Of a stretch of 64,000 nucleotides of DNA, positions 15,525 to 24,302 are shown in pieces. How positions within the stretch are numbered: the first letter of the stretch is position 1; each line of letters starts with the position of its first letter. Location: contig JAPYNE010000066.1 in the NCBI GenBank assembly GCA_028285945.1, positions 1-64,000 on the forward strand. The letters run 5' to 3'. Below the pieces are notes generated by a model. That model searched no databases, was not told the DNA's origin, and saw only the letters and a program-made list of their open reading frames with translations. This DNA is from Candidatus Foliamicus numerosus (GTDB taxonomy: Bacteria > Pseudomonadota > Gammaproteobacteria > Steroidobacterales > Foliamicaceae). A program made the translations under genes and the position numbers.

Positions 15525-16364
15525 ATGCGCGGTTTGAGCGGGATTCAAGTTCCCCCGATCAAAACACAGGGGATAAAAACAAAGATCGTTCCGCTTATCA
15601 GGGAGAGCATTGCTTGGGACAGGTCGGGAAGATGGATTGAGCCGTTTGTCGGGTCCGCCGTAGTTCTTTTGAATATCGCCTCCGACCGTGCGCTAGTCGG
15701 CGACACCAACCGGCACATAATCGATTTCTACAAAGCGCTGCAAAGAGGCGAACTGACCGCCCATACGGTTCGTGAATTCCTGGAACGTGAAGGGAGCCAT
15801 CTCCTGCGCGACGGACAAGAGCACTATTACCGGATACGGGAACGTTTCAACGAGCGCCACGATCCGCATGATTTCCTTTTCCTGAACCGTTCGTGCTTCA
15901 ACGGTTTGATGCGCTTCAACAAAAAGGGGCGCTTCAATACGCCGTTTTGCCGAAAGCCGGAACGATTCCGCCCCGCCTACATTACGAAGGTTTGCAACCA
16001 GGTCAGATGGGTTGCCAACAGAATGCAAGGAAAATCATGGGAATTTGTTTGCGCCGATTGGACGGAAATTCTTGGCGATGTGCGCGGCGGTGATTTTGTA
16101 TATGCGGATCCTCCATATGCCGGTCGCTTCACCGACTATTTCAACTCATGGGGCGACGATGATGCGGCGCAATTGGAGAAGCGGTTAAAAACGCTTCCCT
16201 GTTCCTTCCTGTATTCAATGTGGTCTGAAAACAAATACAGGAAAAATGAGCGGCTCCATCAATCCTTCCAAGAATACGAGATTAGAACCTTCTCGCATTT
16301 CTACCATCTGGGCGCAACGGAAAATCTACGGAACAGCATGACAGAAGCACTGGTTGTTGGATGA
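15525..16364 (+). CDS. adenine-specific DNA methyltransferase, EcoRV-type (D12 class)
   Basis: The 279-residue protein matches my recollection of M.EcoRV along its length: PPIKTQGIKTKIVP at the start, EPFVGSAVVLLN (SAM-binding motif I), FLFLNRSCFNGLMRFN, NTPFCRKPERF, the catalytic motif DPPY at 195-198 followed by AGRFTDYFNSWG, and FYHLGA near the end. The class makes N6-methyladenine; M.EcoRV modifies the first A of GATATC. Its stop overlaps the nuclease ATG (ATGA). GC content is far below that of the neighbouring opp genes, supporting horizontal arrival. ATG 15525 aligns with the expected family N-terminus. Confidence 0.9.
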   Translation: MRGLSGIQVPPIKTQGIKTKIVPLIRESIAWDRSGRWIEPFVGSAVVLLNIASDRALVGDTNRHIIDFYKALQRGELTAHTVREFLEREGSHLLRDGQEHYYRIRERFNERHDPHDFLFLNRSCFNGLMRFNKKGRFNTPFCRKPERFRPAYITKVCNQVRWVANRMQGKSWEFVCADWTEILGDVRGGDFVYADPPYAGRFTDYFNSWGDDDAAQLEKRLKTLPCSFLYSMWSENKYRKNERLHQSFQEYEIRTFSHFYHLGATENLRNSMTEALVVG

Positions 16365-17089
16365 AAGATTTCATCCTAACGGCTTTGAGCAAAGTGCGGA
16401 ACGGCTATTCGCTTTGCGGCGTTGTGGATCGAAGGGGACGCTTTTATCCGTTGGGATCGGACACGAAAGTGATCAGTGCGTTGTTTGAGATCGTGACTCG
16501 ACAGGCTGTCGCCGCCTATGCCAGAAGCGCAAATCTTCTGCTGGTTGAACCAACGAAGCAAAACCACTATCCGGACTTCACGCTGATGCGGGATGAGAGC
16601 GATAAAAACAAGATTGCTATTGATGTGAAAACGACATATCGGAAGGAAGGGCAGTCCCGCTTCGGCTATACCTTGGGGAGTTACACCAGCTACATCCGCC
16701 CGGAAACGGAAAGCAAGAATATTCATTTTCCTTACAGCCAGTATCGGGAACATTGGATCATCGGATTTGTCTATACGCGAGTGGAGCGCAAGCGGGATGC
16801 GAGCGGGAGGATCTACTCCTTTGAGACGTTGGACAAAATGCCTACACCGTTTGATGATGTGGAAGTGTTCATGCAGGAGAAGTGGCGAATAGCGGGTGAT
16901 CGTGCCGGAAGCGGAAATACAGCCAACATCGGGAGCATTGCAGGCACTTTGTCGGACTTCATTGCTGGAAACGGCATCTTTGGCTCCGAGGCGGAATTTC
17001 TTGACTATTGGCGAGGATACAGACGCACAGTGCGCGAATGCCGAGCGGCATATATGAGTGTTCGCGAGTTTCGCGGGAAAACGCCGTGA
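16361..17089 (+). CDS. type II restriction endonuclease, EcoRV family
   Basis: The 242-residue protein aligns by eye with EcoRV (245): YPLGSDTKV, then NHYPDFTL with Asp72 (EcoRV Asp74), KIAIDVKTTY with Asp88 and Lys90 (EcoRV Asp90, Lys92), EHWIIGFVYTRV, and the recognition loop AGDRAGSGNTANIGSI, which keeps Gly, Asn and Thr of the EcoRV GSGNTTN loop with one Thr to Ala change. The glutamine-rich contact loop is TKQNHYPD. The cut site is therefore predicted as GATATC with blunt ends. All catalytic residues are intact, so the enzyme may be active. It overlaps the methylase gene by four bases. Confidence 0.92.
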   Translation: MKDFILTALSKVRNGYSLCGVVDRRGRFYPLGSDTKVISALFEIVTRQAVAAYARSANLLLVEPTKQNHYPDFTLMRDESDKNKIAIDVKTTYRKEGQSRFGYTLGSYTSYIRPETESKNIHFPYSQYREHWIIGFVYTRVERKRDASGRIYSFETLDKMPTPFDDVEVFMQEKWRIAGDRAGSGNTANIGSIAGTLSDFIAGNGIFGSEAEFLDYWRGYRRTVRECRAAYMSVREFRGKTP

Positions 17090-17104
17090 GTTCGCAAACT
17101 TTCC

Positions 17105-17233
17105 TTAATTGCTGTTTCGGAACAACGCGCTTGGCGAGGAGCGCTCCGTCCGCTTTGAAAGATCAGGGAGAGCGCCTCCGGAATGCAAGCCGGTTGCAAC
17201 AACCGCAAGGAAAAACGCCAGCATGGGCCTCAT
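17105..17233 (-). pseudogene. short secreted-protein ORF, probable remnant
   Basis: ATG 17233 on the minus strand opens 42 codons: a clear signal-peptide start (MRPMLAFFLAVVATGLHSGG) and then a basic, featureless tail ending at TAA 17105. It lies between the nuclease gene and the second oppA-tail copy. It is probably the cut 5' end of an exported-protein gene that arrived with the insert. No function can be given. Confidence 0.3.
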
Positions 17234-17295
17234 AATCATTTTTTCCGCAAGCAGTCCCGACTGAGGTTCGAGAGACGCAGGCTCCGCTTCAACAG

Positions 17296-17418
17296 GCTGC
17301 TAGTGCTTGAGTATGCGCAGGTGCCGGGTGTAGATGTGGTCCATGATGTTGCCTTCGTAGCCCTGCACCCACGGCTTGACCATTCGCTTGGTGACATAGA
17401 AATACAAAGGCATGAGCC
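17296..17418 (-). repeat. 123-bp duplicated oppA 3' end, copy 2
   Basis: Matches 15333-15455 at 121 of 123 positions. This copy abuts the body of oppA, but about 100 codons between them are missing and the tail is out of frame with the body. The repeat edge coincides with the deletion point. Confidence 0.92.
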
Positions 17419-18605
17419 GTGTTGTAGAGCACCTCCACCTTCAGCGGATCGTCGCTCGAATAGCCGGCCTCGGCGTACAGGCGCCGGGCTTCCGCCTCGC
17501 GACGCTTCTGCGTCCACCCGGCCTCCTCCGGCACCTGCTGCTCGTAGCCGCGCACCGGCGGCACCCAGCTGTAGGCGGGCAACTCGCCGGCGCCGCTCAC
17601 GACGTTCGCGATGATGTCGCGATCCACAGCCAGCGAAAATGCCCGGCGCAGCCCCGGCTGACCGGCGAACGGCGGCTGGGTGACGTTGAAGCCGAAGTAG
17701 TATGTCCCCAGATAGGGCGTCACGCGAAACTCGGCGGCCAGGTTCTCGCGGATCCAGCGGAGCTGCTTCTGCGGGATGGTGCTGGTGATGTCCAGCTCAT
17801 CCGCGCGGTAGCGATTGAGTTCGGCGTCCTGGTTCTCGATGGCGTAGTAGCGCACATCGTCGATGGTGGTATTGGCATCGTCCCAGTAGTGCGGATTGCG
17901 GGCGAGGTGGATATGCGACTGCACCACCCACTCCTTCAGGCGATAGGCGCCGTTGCCCACATGCGTCTCCACCCGCGACCAATTCGGCCCGTGGGCCTGC
18001 ACCGTGCTTGGATGCACGGCGTAGCAGCTCGAATGCGTAAGCAGCCCCAGAAGATACGGCGTGGGCGTTTCCAGCCGGATAACCAGGGTGCGTCCGTCGG
18101 GCGCCTCAACCCCCAATGCCTCCGGCGGCAAGTCGCCGGCAATCACCGCCCGGGCGTTGCGGACCGGGGCCAGCACGCTGGAATAGCGCGACAGCGTTTC
18201 CGGATCCACGCTGCGCCTGAGGCCGAACTCGAAATCCTTCGCGGTGACCGGATCGCCGTTGCTCCAGCGCCCGTCGGGGCGCATGGTGAAGGTGTAGGTC
18301 AGGCCGTCCTCGGATATCTCCCAAGACTCCGCCGCGCCCGGGATCAGTTCGCCGTTCGGGGCCTCGGCCACCAGCCCCTCGAACAGGTCGCGGAGGATGT
18401 TGGACGAAGGCACGCCTTCGGCGCGGTGCGGGTCGAGGCTTTGCGGCTCGGTCCCGTTGCCGCGGCGCAGAATCTGCACATCGGCGAGTTCCTCGCCGCC
18501 CTCCCCGCCGATGGGGCCGTGGCGCGCCGGCGCTTCCTCCGGGCCGCTTCCGCCGCAGGCGGCAAGGGCCAAGGCGGCTGCGGCGAGCAACGCATTCAAG
18601 CGCAT
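17296..18605 (-). pseudogene. oppA: oligopeptide-binding lipoprotein oppA, internally deleted
   Basis: ATG 18605 opens a lipoprotein signal (LAAAALALAAC with lipobox Cys) and a normal periplasmic binding protein of family SBP_bac_5: RRGNGTEPQSLDPHRAEG, DLFEGL, TFTMRPDGRWSNGDPVTAKD, HYWDDANTTIDDVRYY. It is intact up to LKVEVLYNT. The next 100 or so residues expected in this family are absent. The sequence jumps to the family C-terminus (LMPLYFYVTKRMVKPW...RILKH), which is one base out of frame. The gene overlaps mnmG by 10 bases and heads the opp operon. The defect removes the C-terminal lobe, so peptide binding is unlikely. Confidence 0.88.
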
Positions 18606-20467
18606 CGCAACTCCCGCTTCTTGAGGTGAACCAGCAACTGCGACACCGCCGCCGGGGTCATGCCGGGTATTCGCTCCGCTTGGCCGATGGTGGCTGGCCG
18701 CGCCTGGGCCAGCTTCTCGCACGCTTCGTTGGACAGGCCGCGCACCGCGCCGTAGTCCATGCCGGCGGGCAGCGCGGTGCCGCGCAGCCGCCGGTTGCGC
18801 TCGATTTCGGCCTGCTGCCGCGCCAGATAGCCCGCGTAACGGGCCTCGGTCTCGACCGCGCCGTCGATCTGCTCGCCCAGCTCCTGCCATTCGCCGTCCA
18901 GCGCCGACCGGCAGCCCACTTCCGGCAGGCCGGCAAGCCTGCGGTAGTCCCAATCCGGGCGGCGCAGCAGCTCCAGCGCGCCGCAAACGCGGGAATCCTC
19001 GGCGCTCCCTTCCGGCGCCCTCAGGGCCGCAAGCCTTTCCTGCTCCGCGGCCACGGCCTCCCGCTTGCGGCTGAACGCCTCCCACCGGGCGTCATCCACC
19101 AGCCCCAGTTCCCGGCCCCGCGGCGTAAGGCGGGCGTCGGCATTGTCCTCCCGCAAGCGCAGCCGGTACTCCGCGCGGCTGGTGAACATCCGGTACGGCT
19201 CGGTCACGCCCCGGGCGAGAAGGTCGTCGGCGAGAACGCCCAAGTAGGCCTGCTCGCGCCCGGGCATCCAAGGCGCCTGCCCGCGCGCCGCCAGAACCGC
19301 GTTCACTCCGGCTAGAAGGCCCTGCGCGGCCGCCTCCTCGTAACCCGTGGTGCCGTTGATCTGCCCGGCGAAGTAGAGGCCTGCGATAGCGCCCACCGCC
19401 AGACCCTCGCGCAATTCCCTCGGATCGAAATAGTCGTACTCGATGGCGTAGCCGGGCCGCGTCATGCGGGCGCGCTCGAAGCCCGGGATGGTGGCCAAGA
19501 ACTGAAGCTGCACATCGGCCGGAAGGCTGGTGGAGATGCCGTTGGGATAGACCTCGGCGGTCGCAAGGCCCTCGGGCTCCACGAATATCTGGTGCGAATC
19601 CCGCTCGGCGAACCGCACCACCTTGTCCTCCAGCGAAGGGCAGTAGCGGGGCCCCGCGCCCTCGATGGCGCCGCTGAACATGGGCGAGCGCTCCAGATTG
19701 GCGCGAACGATTTCATGGGTGGCCTCGGTGGTCCGCGTGATGTGGCATTCCGCCTGCCGGGGATGGTCCGCGCGGCGCCCCATGAACGAAAAGACCGGCC
19801 GCGGCCGATCCCCCGGCTGCCGGCGCATCACGGAAAAATCGAGAGTCCGGCCGTCCAGCCGGGGCGGGGTTCCGGTTTTCAGCCGACCGACGGGCAGCTT
19901 GAGTTCGCGCAGGCGCTGGGCAAGCCGGTTGGCGGACGGCTCCCCCGCTCGGCCGGCGGCGTGGCGGGCTTCGCCCAAGTGGATCCTGCCCGCCAGGAAA
20001 GTGCCCGCCGTGAGGACCACCGCCGGGGCGCGGAAATCGAGCCCGGACCGGGTCCGCACGCCGCGGGCGCGGCCGTTGCCAATCAGCAGGTCATCCACGC
20101 TGTCTTGGAACAGCGCGAGGCTCTCGGCGGTTTCCAGCGCGCGGCGCACGGCGGCCTTGTACAGCAAGCGGTCGGCCTGGGCGCGGGTGGCGCGAACCGC
20201 CGCGCCCTTGCTGGAGTTGAGAAGGCGGAAATGAATGCCGGCCTCGTCGGCGGCGCTGGCCATCATGCCGCCTAGCGCGTCGATCTCCTTGGCCAGATGC
20301 CCTTTGCCGATGCCGCCGATGGCGGGATTGCAGCTCATCTGGCCCAGCGTGTCCAGGCTGTGCGTAACTAGCAGCGCCCGCGCGCCCATGCGCGAAGCGG
20401 CGAGCGCGGCCTCCGTTCCGGCATGGCCGCCGCCCACAATGATCACGTCGAATCGCTTTGCTTTCAT
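18596..20467 (-). CDS. mnmG: tRNA uridine-5-carboxymethylaminomethyl modification enzyme MnmG
   Basis: The 623-residue protein has the FAD-binding [18 protein letters not shown] at the N-terminus, [14 protein letters not shown], the second nucleotide-binding region with [23 protein letters not shown] and the C-terminal [16 protein letters not shown] segment. With MnmE it forms the complex that adds the cmnm5 group at U34 of several tRNAs. The length is that of E. coli MnmG (629). It is followed by the opp operon instead of rsmG, and preceded by mnmE with a 61-base gap. Confidence 0.97.
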   Translation of the reverse strand: MKAKRFDVIIVGGGHAGTEAALAASRMGARALLVTHSLDTLGQMSCNPAIGGIGKGHLAKEIDALGGMMASAADEAGIHFRLLNSSKGAAVRATRAQADRLLYKAAVRRALETAESLALFQDSVDDLLIGNGRARGVRTRSGLDFRAPAVVLTAGTFLAGRIHLGEARHAAGRAGEPSANRLAQRLRELKLPVGRLKTGTPPRLDGRTLDFSVMRRQPGDRPRPVFSFMGRRADHPRQAECHITRTTEATHEIVRANLERSPMFSGAIEGAGPRYCPSLEDKVVRFAERDSHQIFVEPEGLATAEVYPNGISTSLPADVQLQFLATIPGFERARMTRPGYAIEYDYFDPRELREGLAVGAIAGLYFAGQINGTTGYEEAAAQGLLAGVNAVLAARGQAPWMPGREQAYLGVLADDLLARGVTEPYRMFTSRAEYRLRLREDNADARLTPRGRELGLVDDARWEAFSRKREAVAAEQERLAALRAPEGSAEDSRVCGALELLRRPDWDYRRLAGLPEVGCRSALDGEWQELGEQIDGAVETEARYAGYLARQQAEIERNRRLRGTALPAGMDYGAVRGLSNEACEKLAQARPATIGQAERIPGMTPAAVSQLLVHLKKRELRCA

Positions 20468-20528
20468 TCGAGAATCTGCCCGCTTACAAGGCCCAGCGCC
20501 CGGGCAGCCATCCTCCGAAGCGGGGATT

Positions 20529-21872
20529 CTACTTGCCGATGCAGAATTGCGAGAAGATTTCGCCTAAGAGATCGTCGCTGCTCACAGCGCCGGTAATCTC
20601 GCCTAGGAATTCCTGCGCCAGCCGCAATTCCTCGGCGACCAGCTCGGCCGATTGCCGCCGGACGAACAGCGAGGCCGCCTGCCGGTATTTCCGCCCCGCC
20701 TCCTTAAGGCTGCCGATATGCCGGGCGCGCGCCGAGAATGCTCCGTCGGGCGCGCCGCCGGCTCTTTCCTCCAGCAGCTCCCGCAAGGCTTCCAGCCCCG
20801 CCCCGGTCGCGGCGCTGACGTTCACCGCGCCGGAGGGCAGCCGGCCGGCGGCTTCCCCCGTCAAATCCACCTTGTTGCGGACCAGCACGGCGCGCTCCGC
20901 CGGCGGCGGCTCGGCGCGGCCCGCCGCCGCGTCCCACACCCGCAGCACCAGGTCCGCACGCTCGCCGGCGGCGTGCGCGCGGCGCATGCCCTCGCGCTCC
21001 ACGCCATCCCCGGCGGGGCGCAATCCCGCCGTGTCGATCAGCTCCACCGGAATGCCCTTCACGGATATCTGCACCCGGACCAAGTCGCGAGTGGTGCCCG
21101 GCTCGGCGGCCACGATGGCCGCAGGCTCGCCCGCCAAGGCGTTGAGCAGCGAGGATTTTCCGGCGTTGGGCTCGCCGGACAGCACCACGCTGAGCCCGTC
21201 GCGCAGGATGCGGCCCCGCTCGGCGGCTTCCGCAACAGCCGCGAACTCCTTGCCGAGCGCATCGAAGCCGCGGGCCAGCGCGCGGTCCTCCAGCGGATCC
21301 ACCTCCTCGTCCGGAAAATCCAGCGTGGCCTCCAAGTGGGCGCGCAGGCGCGTCAGGCGGGCCACCAGCGCCTCCACCGCTTCGGAGAAGGCGCCCTGCA
21401 TGCTGCGCGCCGCGGCCCGCGCCGCCGCCGCGCCGGCGGCCTCGATCAGATCCGCGACGGCCTCGGCCTGGGACAGGTCCATGCGGTCGTTGAGAAACGC
21501 CCTGCGGGAGAACTCCCCCGGCCCGGCCGGACGCGCGCCCAGCTCGCAAATCCGGGCGATGAGCAAATCGCACACCACCGGGCTGCCGTGAACATGGAGC
21601 TCCAGCACGTCCTCGCCCGTGAACGAGGCGGGCGCAGGAAAAAATAGCGCCAGCCCGCGGTCCAGCAGCTCGCCGGAGGATTCGGCCAGCGACACCAGCC
21701 GGGCGCGGCGCGGCGGCGGCAGCTCCCCCAAAAGGTTTTGCGCGATCCGGCGCACGCCCTCGCCCGACACGCGAACCACCGCCACGCCTCCGCGCCCGGG
21801 CGGCGTGGCGCGGGCGACTATCGCGCCGGCCGTCCTTTCGGGGCCTTTTCGGTCCGGCGATTGATCCGCCAT
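20529..21872 (-). CDS. mnmE: tRNA modification GTPase MnmE
   Basis: The product from ATG 21872 has 447 residues. It shows the N-terminal formyl-folate-binding domain ([22 protein letters not shown]), a helical domain, the inserted G domain with [14 protein letters not shown] (G1), GTTRD (G2), DTAGLR (G3) and NKVD (G4), and the invariant C-terminal FCIGK containing the catalytic Cys. It partners MnmG in U34 modification. Its first 55 bases overlap the end of yidC. Confidence 0.96.
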   Translation of the reverse strand: MADQSPDRKGPERTAGAIVARATPPGRGGVAVVRVSGEGVRRIAQNLLGELPPPRRARLVSLAESSGELLDRGLALFFPAPASFTGEDVLELHVHGSPVVCDLLIARICELGARPAGPGEFSRRAFLNDRMDLSQAEAVADLIEAAGAAAARAAARSMQGAFSEAVEALVARLTRLRAHLEATLDFPDEEVDPLEDRALARGFDALGKEFAAVAEAAERGRILRDGLSVVLSGEPNAGKSSLLNALAGEPAAIVAAEPGTTRDLVRVQISVKGIPVELIDTAGLRPAGDGVEREGMRRAHAAGERADLVLRVWDAAAGRAEPPPAERAVLVRNKVDLTGEAAGRLPSGAVNVSAATGAGLEALRELLEERAGGAPDGAFSARARHIGSLKEAGRKYRQAASLFVRRQSAELVAEELRLAQEFLGEITGAVSSDDLLGEIFSQFCIGK

Positions 21873-23488
21873 TGCTGAAGAGTGGAGAAAACGGAGTTGG
21901 TGAGCCAGTACAGCACCAAGCCGGAGGGGAAGAACATGAAGAACACGGTGAAGATCACCGGCATGGCCGTCATGATCCTCGCCTGCATGGGGTCCGGCGG
22001 CTTGGGGTTGAGTTTCTGCTGCCAGAACATGGCCGCTCCCATCAGCGCGGGCAGCACGAAAACCGGGTCGCGCGAGGAAAGGTCGTTGATCCACAGCAAA
22101 AACGGCGCTTGGCGGATTTCCACGCTTTCCACCAGCACCCAGTAGAACGCGATGAAAAACGGCAACTGGATGAAAATCGGCAGGCAGCCGGCCGCGGGAT
22201 TGACCTTTTCGGTTTTGTACAGCTCCATCATCGCCCGGTTGCGGCCCTGCGGATCGTCCTTGAACCGCTCCTGGATGGATTTGAGCCGCGGCTGAAGCTT
22301 GCGCATGCGCGCCATGGAGCGGCCGCTGGCTTCGGTGAGAGGAAACAGCACGGCCTTGATGATCAGCGTGGCGAGGATAATCGCCCAGCCCCAGTTGCCG
22401 ACGAAGCCGAACAATGTCTTGAGCAACCAGAAAAGCGGCTGGGCGAACACCGTGAAAATTCCGTAGTCCACGGTGAGCACCAGCCCCGGCGCTGTTTCCC
22501 GCAGCTGCGTCTGAAGCTTGGGCCCCACGAACAACTGCGACGAATAACGCTGCTCGCCGCCCGGCGGCACGGCCCTTAGCGGCCCGATCGCGCTGAGGCG
22601 GTAGCTGCCGTCGGCGAACCGTCCGTCGTACTGATGCGGCTCGGTCCCTTCGGGAATGGCGGCGCCCACGAAATGATGCTGTATTGAGCCCACCCAGCCC
22701 GCCACGGCGGTCTCGCTCAAGGGTTCGTCCGCCAGATCCTCGGGATCCATGCGGTCGTAGCTGTCGCCGTCGTAGTACACCGGCCCGGTAAACGAGTAGG
22801 TGTCCACGTCGAACATCGACCGGCTCGGGGGGCGGTGCGCCCGGTGAACCAGGACGTACGACGCTGCGGCATAATCCTCGCCGCTCTCGTTTCTTACCGT
22901 CTGTTCCACCCCGATGTAATACCTGCCCCTCTGGAAGCGGTACCGTTTCGTTACGGTAATGCCGCCTGAACTCCAGGTAAGAGGAACAACCAGCTCCTCC
23001 GCGCCGCTGTCGAGCCGATACTCGCCGCGCGCGCTTGAGAAACGTTCGCGGTGGTTGGCCTCAGGGCGCCCGTCCGCCGCGCGCAGGCCGGTGCTGAGAA
23101 TGTACTCGCCGCCCGGCTCCGCGCTCAAAAGCCGAACCTTGACCGCATCGTTTTTCTTGTCCTGCGCGTAGCCCAGAAGCTCGGCCTCGACGAGGTCGCC
23201 GCCGCTGGTGCTGATCGACACGGCAAGGACATCGGTCAGAACCCGCACGACGCTGCCGGTCGAGGGCGCGGCCGACGGCTGCAACGCCGGTTCCTCCGGT
23301 TGGCCGCCTTGGGGCGAGGCCGGCAGCGGCGGCAGGCCCTCTTCGTCCAGCGCCGGCACGGTCTCCGCAGCAACGCCGGCCGGCGGCGCGCCCGCTGCCA
23401 CCCGGGCGCGGTCGGCATTCCAAGCCTGCCAACTGAACAGCAGCATGGCGCCGAAAAGCGCCCAGAGGGGAAATCTCAGCCGTTCCAC
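21818..23488 (-). CDS. yidC: membrane protein insertase YidC
   Basis: The 556-residue protein has the gammaproteobacterial YidC layout: first membrane span (PLWALFGAMLLFSWQAW), a large periplasmic beta-sandwich domain, then five spans containing NWGWAIILATLIIKAVLFPL and the cytoplasmic hairpin with KLQPRLKSIQERFKDD. The conserved Arg of the hydrophilic groove lies before MARMRKLQ region. The tail is basic. It inserts and folds inner-membrane proteins with or without Sec. The start is GTG 23488, which overlaps the rnpA stop as TAGTG. The usual yidD gene between rnpA and yidC is absent. Confidence 0.96.
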   Translation of the reverse strand: MERLRFPLWALFGAMLLFSWQAWNADRARVAAGAPPAGVAAETVPALDEEGLPPLPASPQGGQPEEPALQPSAAPSTGSVVRVLTDVLAVSISTSGGDLVEAELLGYAQDKKNDAVKVRLLSAEPGGEYILSTGLRAADGRPEANHRERFSSARGEYRLDSGAEELVVPLTWSSGGITVTKRYRFQRGRYYIGVEQTVRNESGEDYAAASYVLVHRAHRPPSRSMFDVDTYSFTGPVYYDGDSYDRMDPEDLADEPLSETAVAGWVGSIQHHFVGAAIPEGTEPHQYDGRFADGSYRLSAIGPLRAVPPGGEQRYSSQLFVGPKLQTQLRETAPGLVLTVDYGIFTVFAQPLFWLLKTLFGFVGNWGWAIILATLIIKAVLFPLTEASGRSMARMRKLQPRLKSIQERFKDDPQGRNRAMMELYKTEKVNPAAGCLPIFIQLPFFIAFYWVLVESVEIRQAPFLLWINDLSSRDPVFVLPALMGAAMFWQQKLNPKPPDPMQARIMTAMPVIFTVFFMFFPSGLVLYWLTNSVFSTLQQWRINRRTEKAPKGRPAR

Positions 23489-23898
23489 TAGCGGCCCTTC
23501 GTGGCTGTGCCGCCGGAGGTCCGCGCGCGCGCCACCGCGCCCCAGAGCTTCGGCAGGGCGCGCCTGACGCCACGCTTGGGGCCGGCGTTGATACGCGGCA
23601 CGCTCACCACGATATCCAAGCCCGCAAGGCGGTGTTGGTGCCGCCTGAAGCTCTCGCGCACCTGCCGCCGTATTCGGTTGCGGGCCACAGCGCTGCCGGC
23701 GGCCTTGAGCCCCACCGACAAGCCCAGCCTGCCATGCTCCCGTCCGTTGGCGACCATCCGCACGCGCAGCGGTCCCGCAGCCGCCCGCATGCCCCGCTGA
23801 TACACGGCGCGGAATTGCGCGGCGGTGAGCAGCCGAAGCCTGCGCGGAAACTCAAGCCGAACGGCGGCGGCGGGCGATGGGCGTGCTGAAGCTGTCAC
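23488..23898 (-). CDS. rnpA: ribonuclease P protein component
   Basis: The 136-residue basic protein has the RnpA pattern: FPRRLRLLTAAQFRAVYQRG, RLGLSVGLKAAGSAVARNRIRRQVRESFR (the RNR motif) and DIVVSVPRI. It binds the RNase P RNA and assists 5' maturation of tRNAs. N-terminal and C-terminal extensions are a little longer than in E. coli (119 residues). It lies 101 bases downstream of rpmH in the classical rpmH-rnpA-yidC order. Confidence 0.93.
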   Translation of the reverse strand: MTASARPSPAAAVRLEFPRRLRLLTAAQFRAVYQRGMRAAAGPLRVRMVANGREHGRLGLSVGLKAAGSAVARNRIRRQVRESFRRHQHRLAGLDIVVSVPRINAGPKRGVRRALPKLWGAVARARTSGGTATKGR

Positions 23899-23999
23899 AG
23901 GCTATGGGGAAAACAGCCGATTCCCTGCTCCGGCGCCGCATCGGGCTGGACACCTGAAGCGAAACAGGCCGGGGTGCGGCGCTCGACGGCTGGGCCCGG

Positions 24000-24134
24000 T
24001 CAGTGGGTCAGCCGCGCCCGGCCCTTGCTCCGCCGCCGCTTGAGGATGAGCCGGCCCGCACGCGTGGACATGCGCGCACGGAAGCCGTGAGTGCGTTTAC
24101 GTTTGATTCGGCTGGGCTGATAGGTGCGTTTCAT
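24000..24134 (-). CDS. rpmH: 50S ribosomal protein L34
   Basis: ATG 24134 on the minus strand encodes 44 residues beginning [20 protein letters not shown] and ending [10 protein letters not shown], the standard L34 protein. It is too short for many ORF callers. It is the first minus-strand gene left of the origin, divergent from dnaA across a 168-base spacer. Confidence 0.97.
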   Translation of the reverse strand: MKRTYQPSRIKRKRTHGFRARMSTRAGRLILKRRRSKGRARLTH

Positions 24135-24302
24135 GGCTTAATGATTAAAAAGGCGACCGTGGGAGGCCGCCGCACAAGGGTGCGCCAGCATAGCGTCTGC
24201 AGGGCGCAAAGTCAATGAACGCAAGGGGTTTGATTCCAGCGGCAAGTTATGGAATAAAGGCCCTGAATCCTCCAAGACAGGGACCTGTCAAGCACCCAAC
24301 CC

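Noticed and set aside
15222..15548. Long N-terminal extension of oppB
   Set aside because: It covers the hairpin, the repeated oppA tail and insert DNA in the wrong frame; OppB begins at ATG 15221.
16361..17089. Avoidance of GATATC as a sign of nuclease activity
   Set aside because: GATATC occurs several times in this window, for example 25521 and 31053, so no avoidance is evident at this scale.
15333..17418. The 123-bp repeat as part of a CRISPR or tandem array
   Set aside because: There are only two copies, 1.8 kb apart, and they encode the OppA C-terminus; no array of short repeats with spacers exists anywhere in the window.
17412..18629. 405-residue plus-strand open frame opposite oppA
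   Set aside because: Shadow of the oppA body; repetitive Arg/Gly/His/Ala content and no motifs.
20652..21647. Long open frames opposite and beside mnmE
   Set aside because: Shadows of a GC-rich gene; mnmE motifs lie in the chosen frame.
24135..24302. rpmH-dnaA spacer as the replication origin
   Set aside because: No DnaA boxes and no long AT-rich run; the dnaA-dnaN spacer has both.
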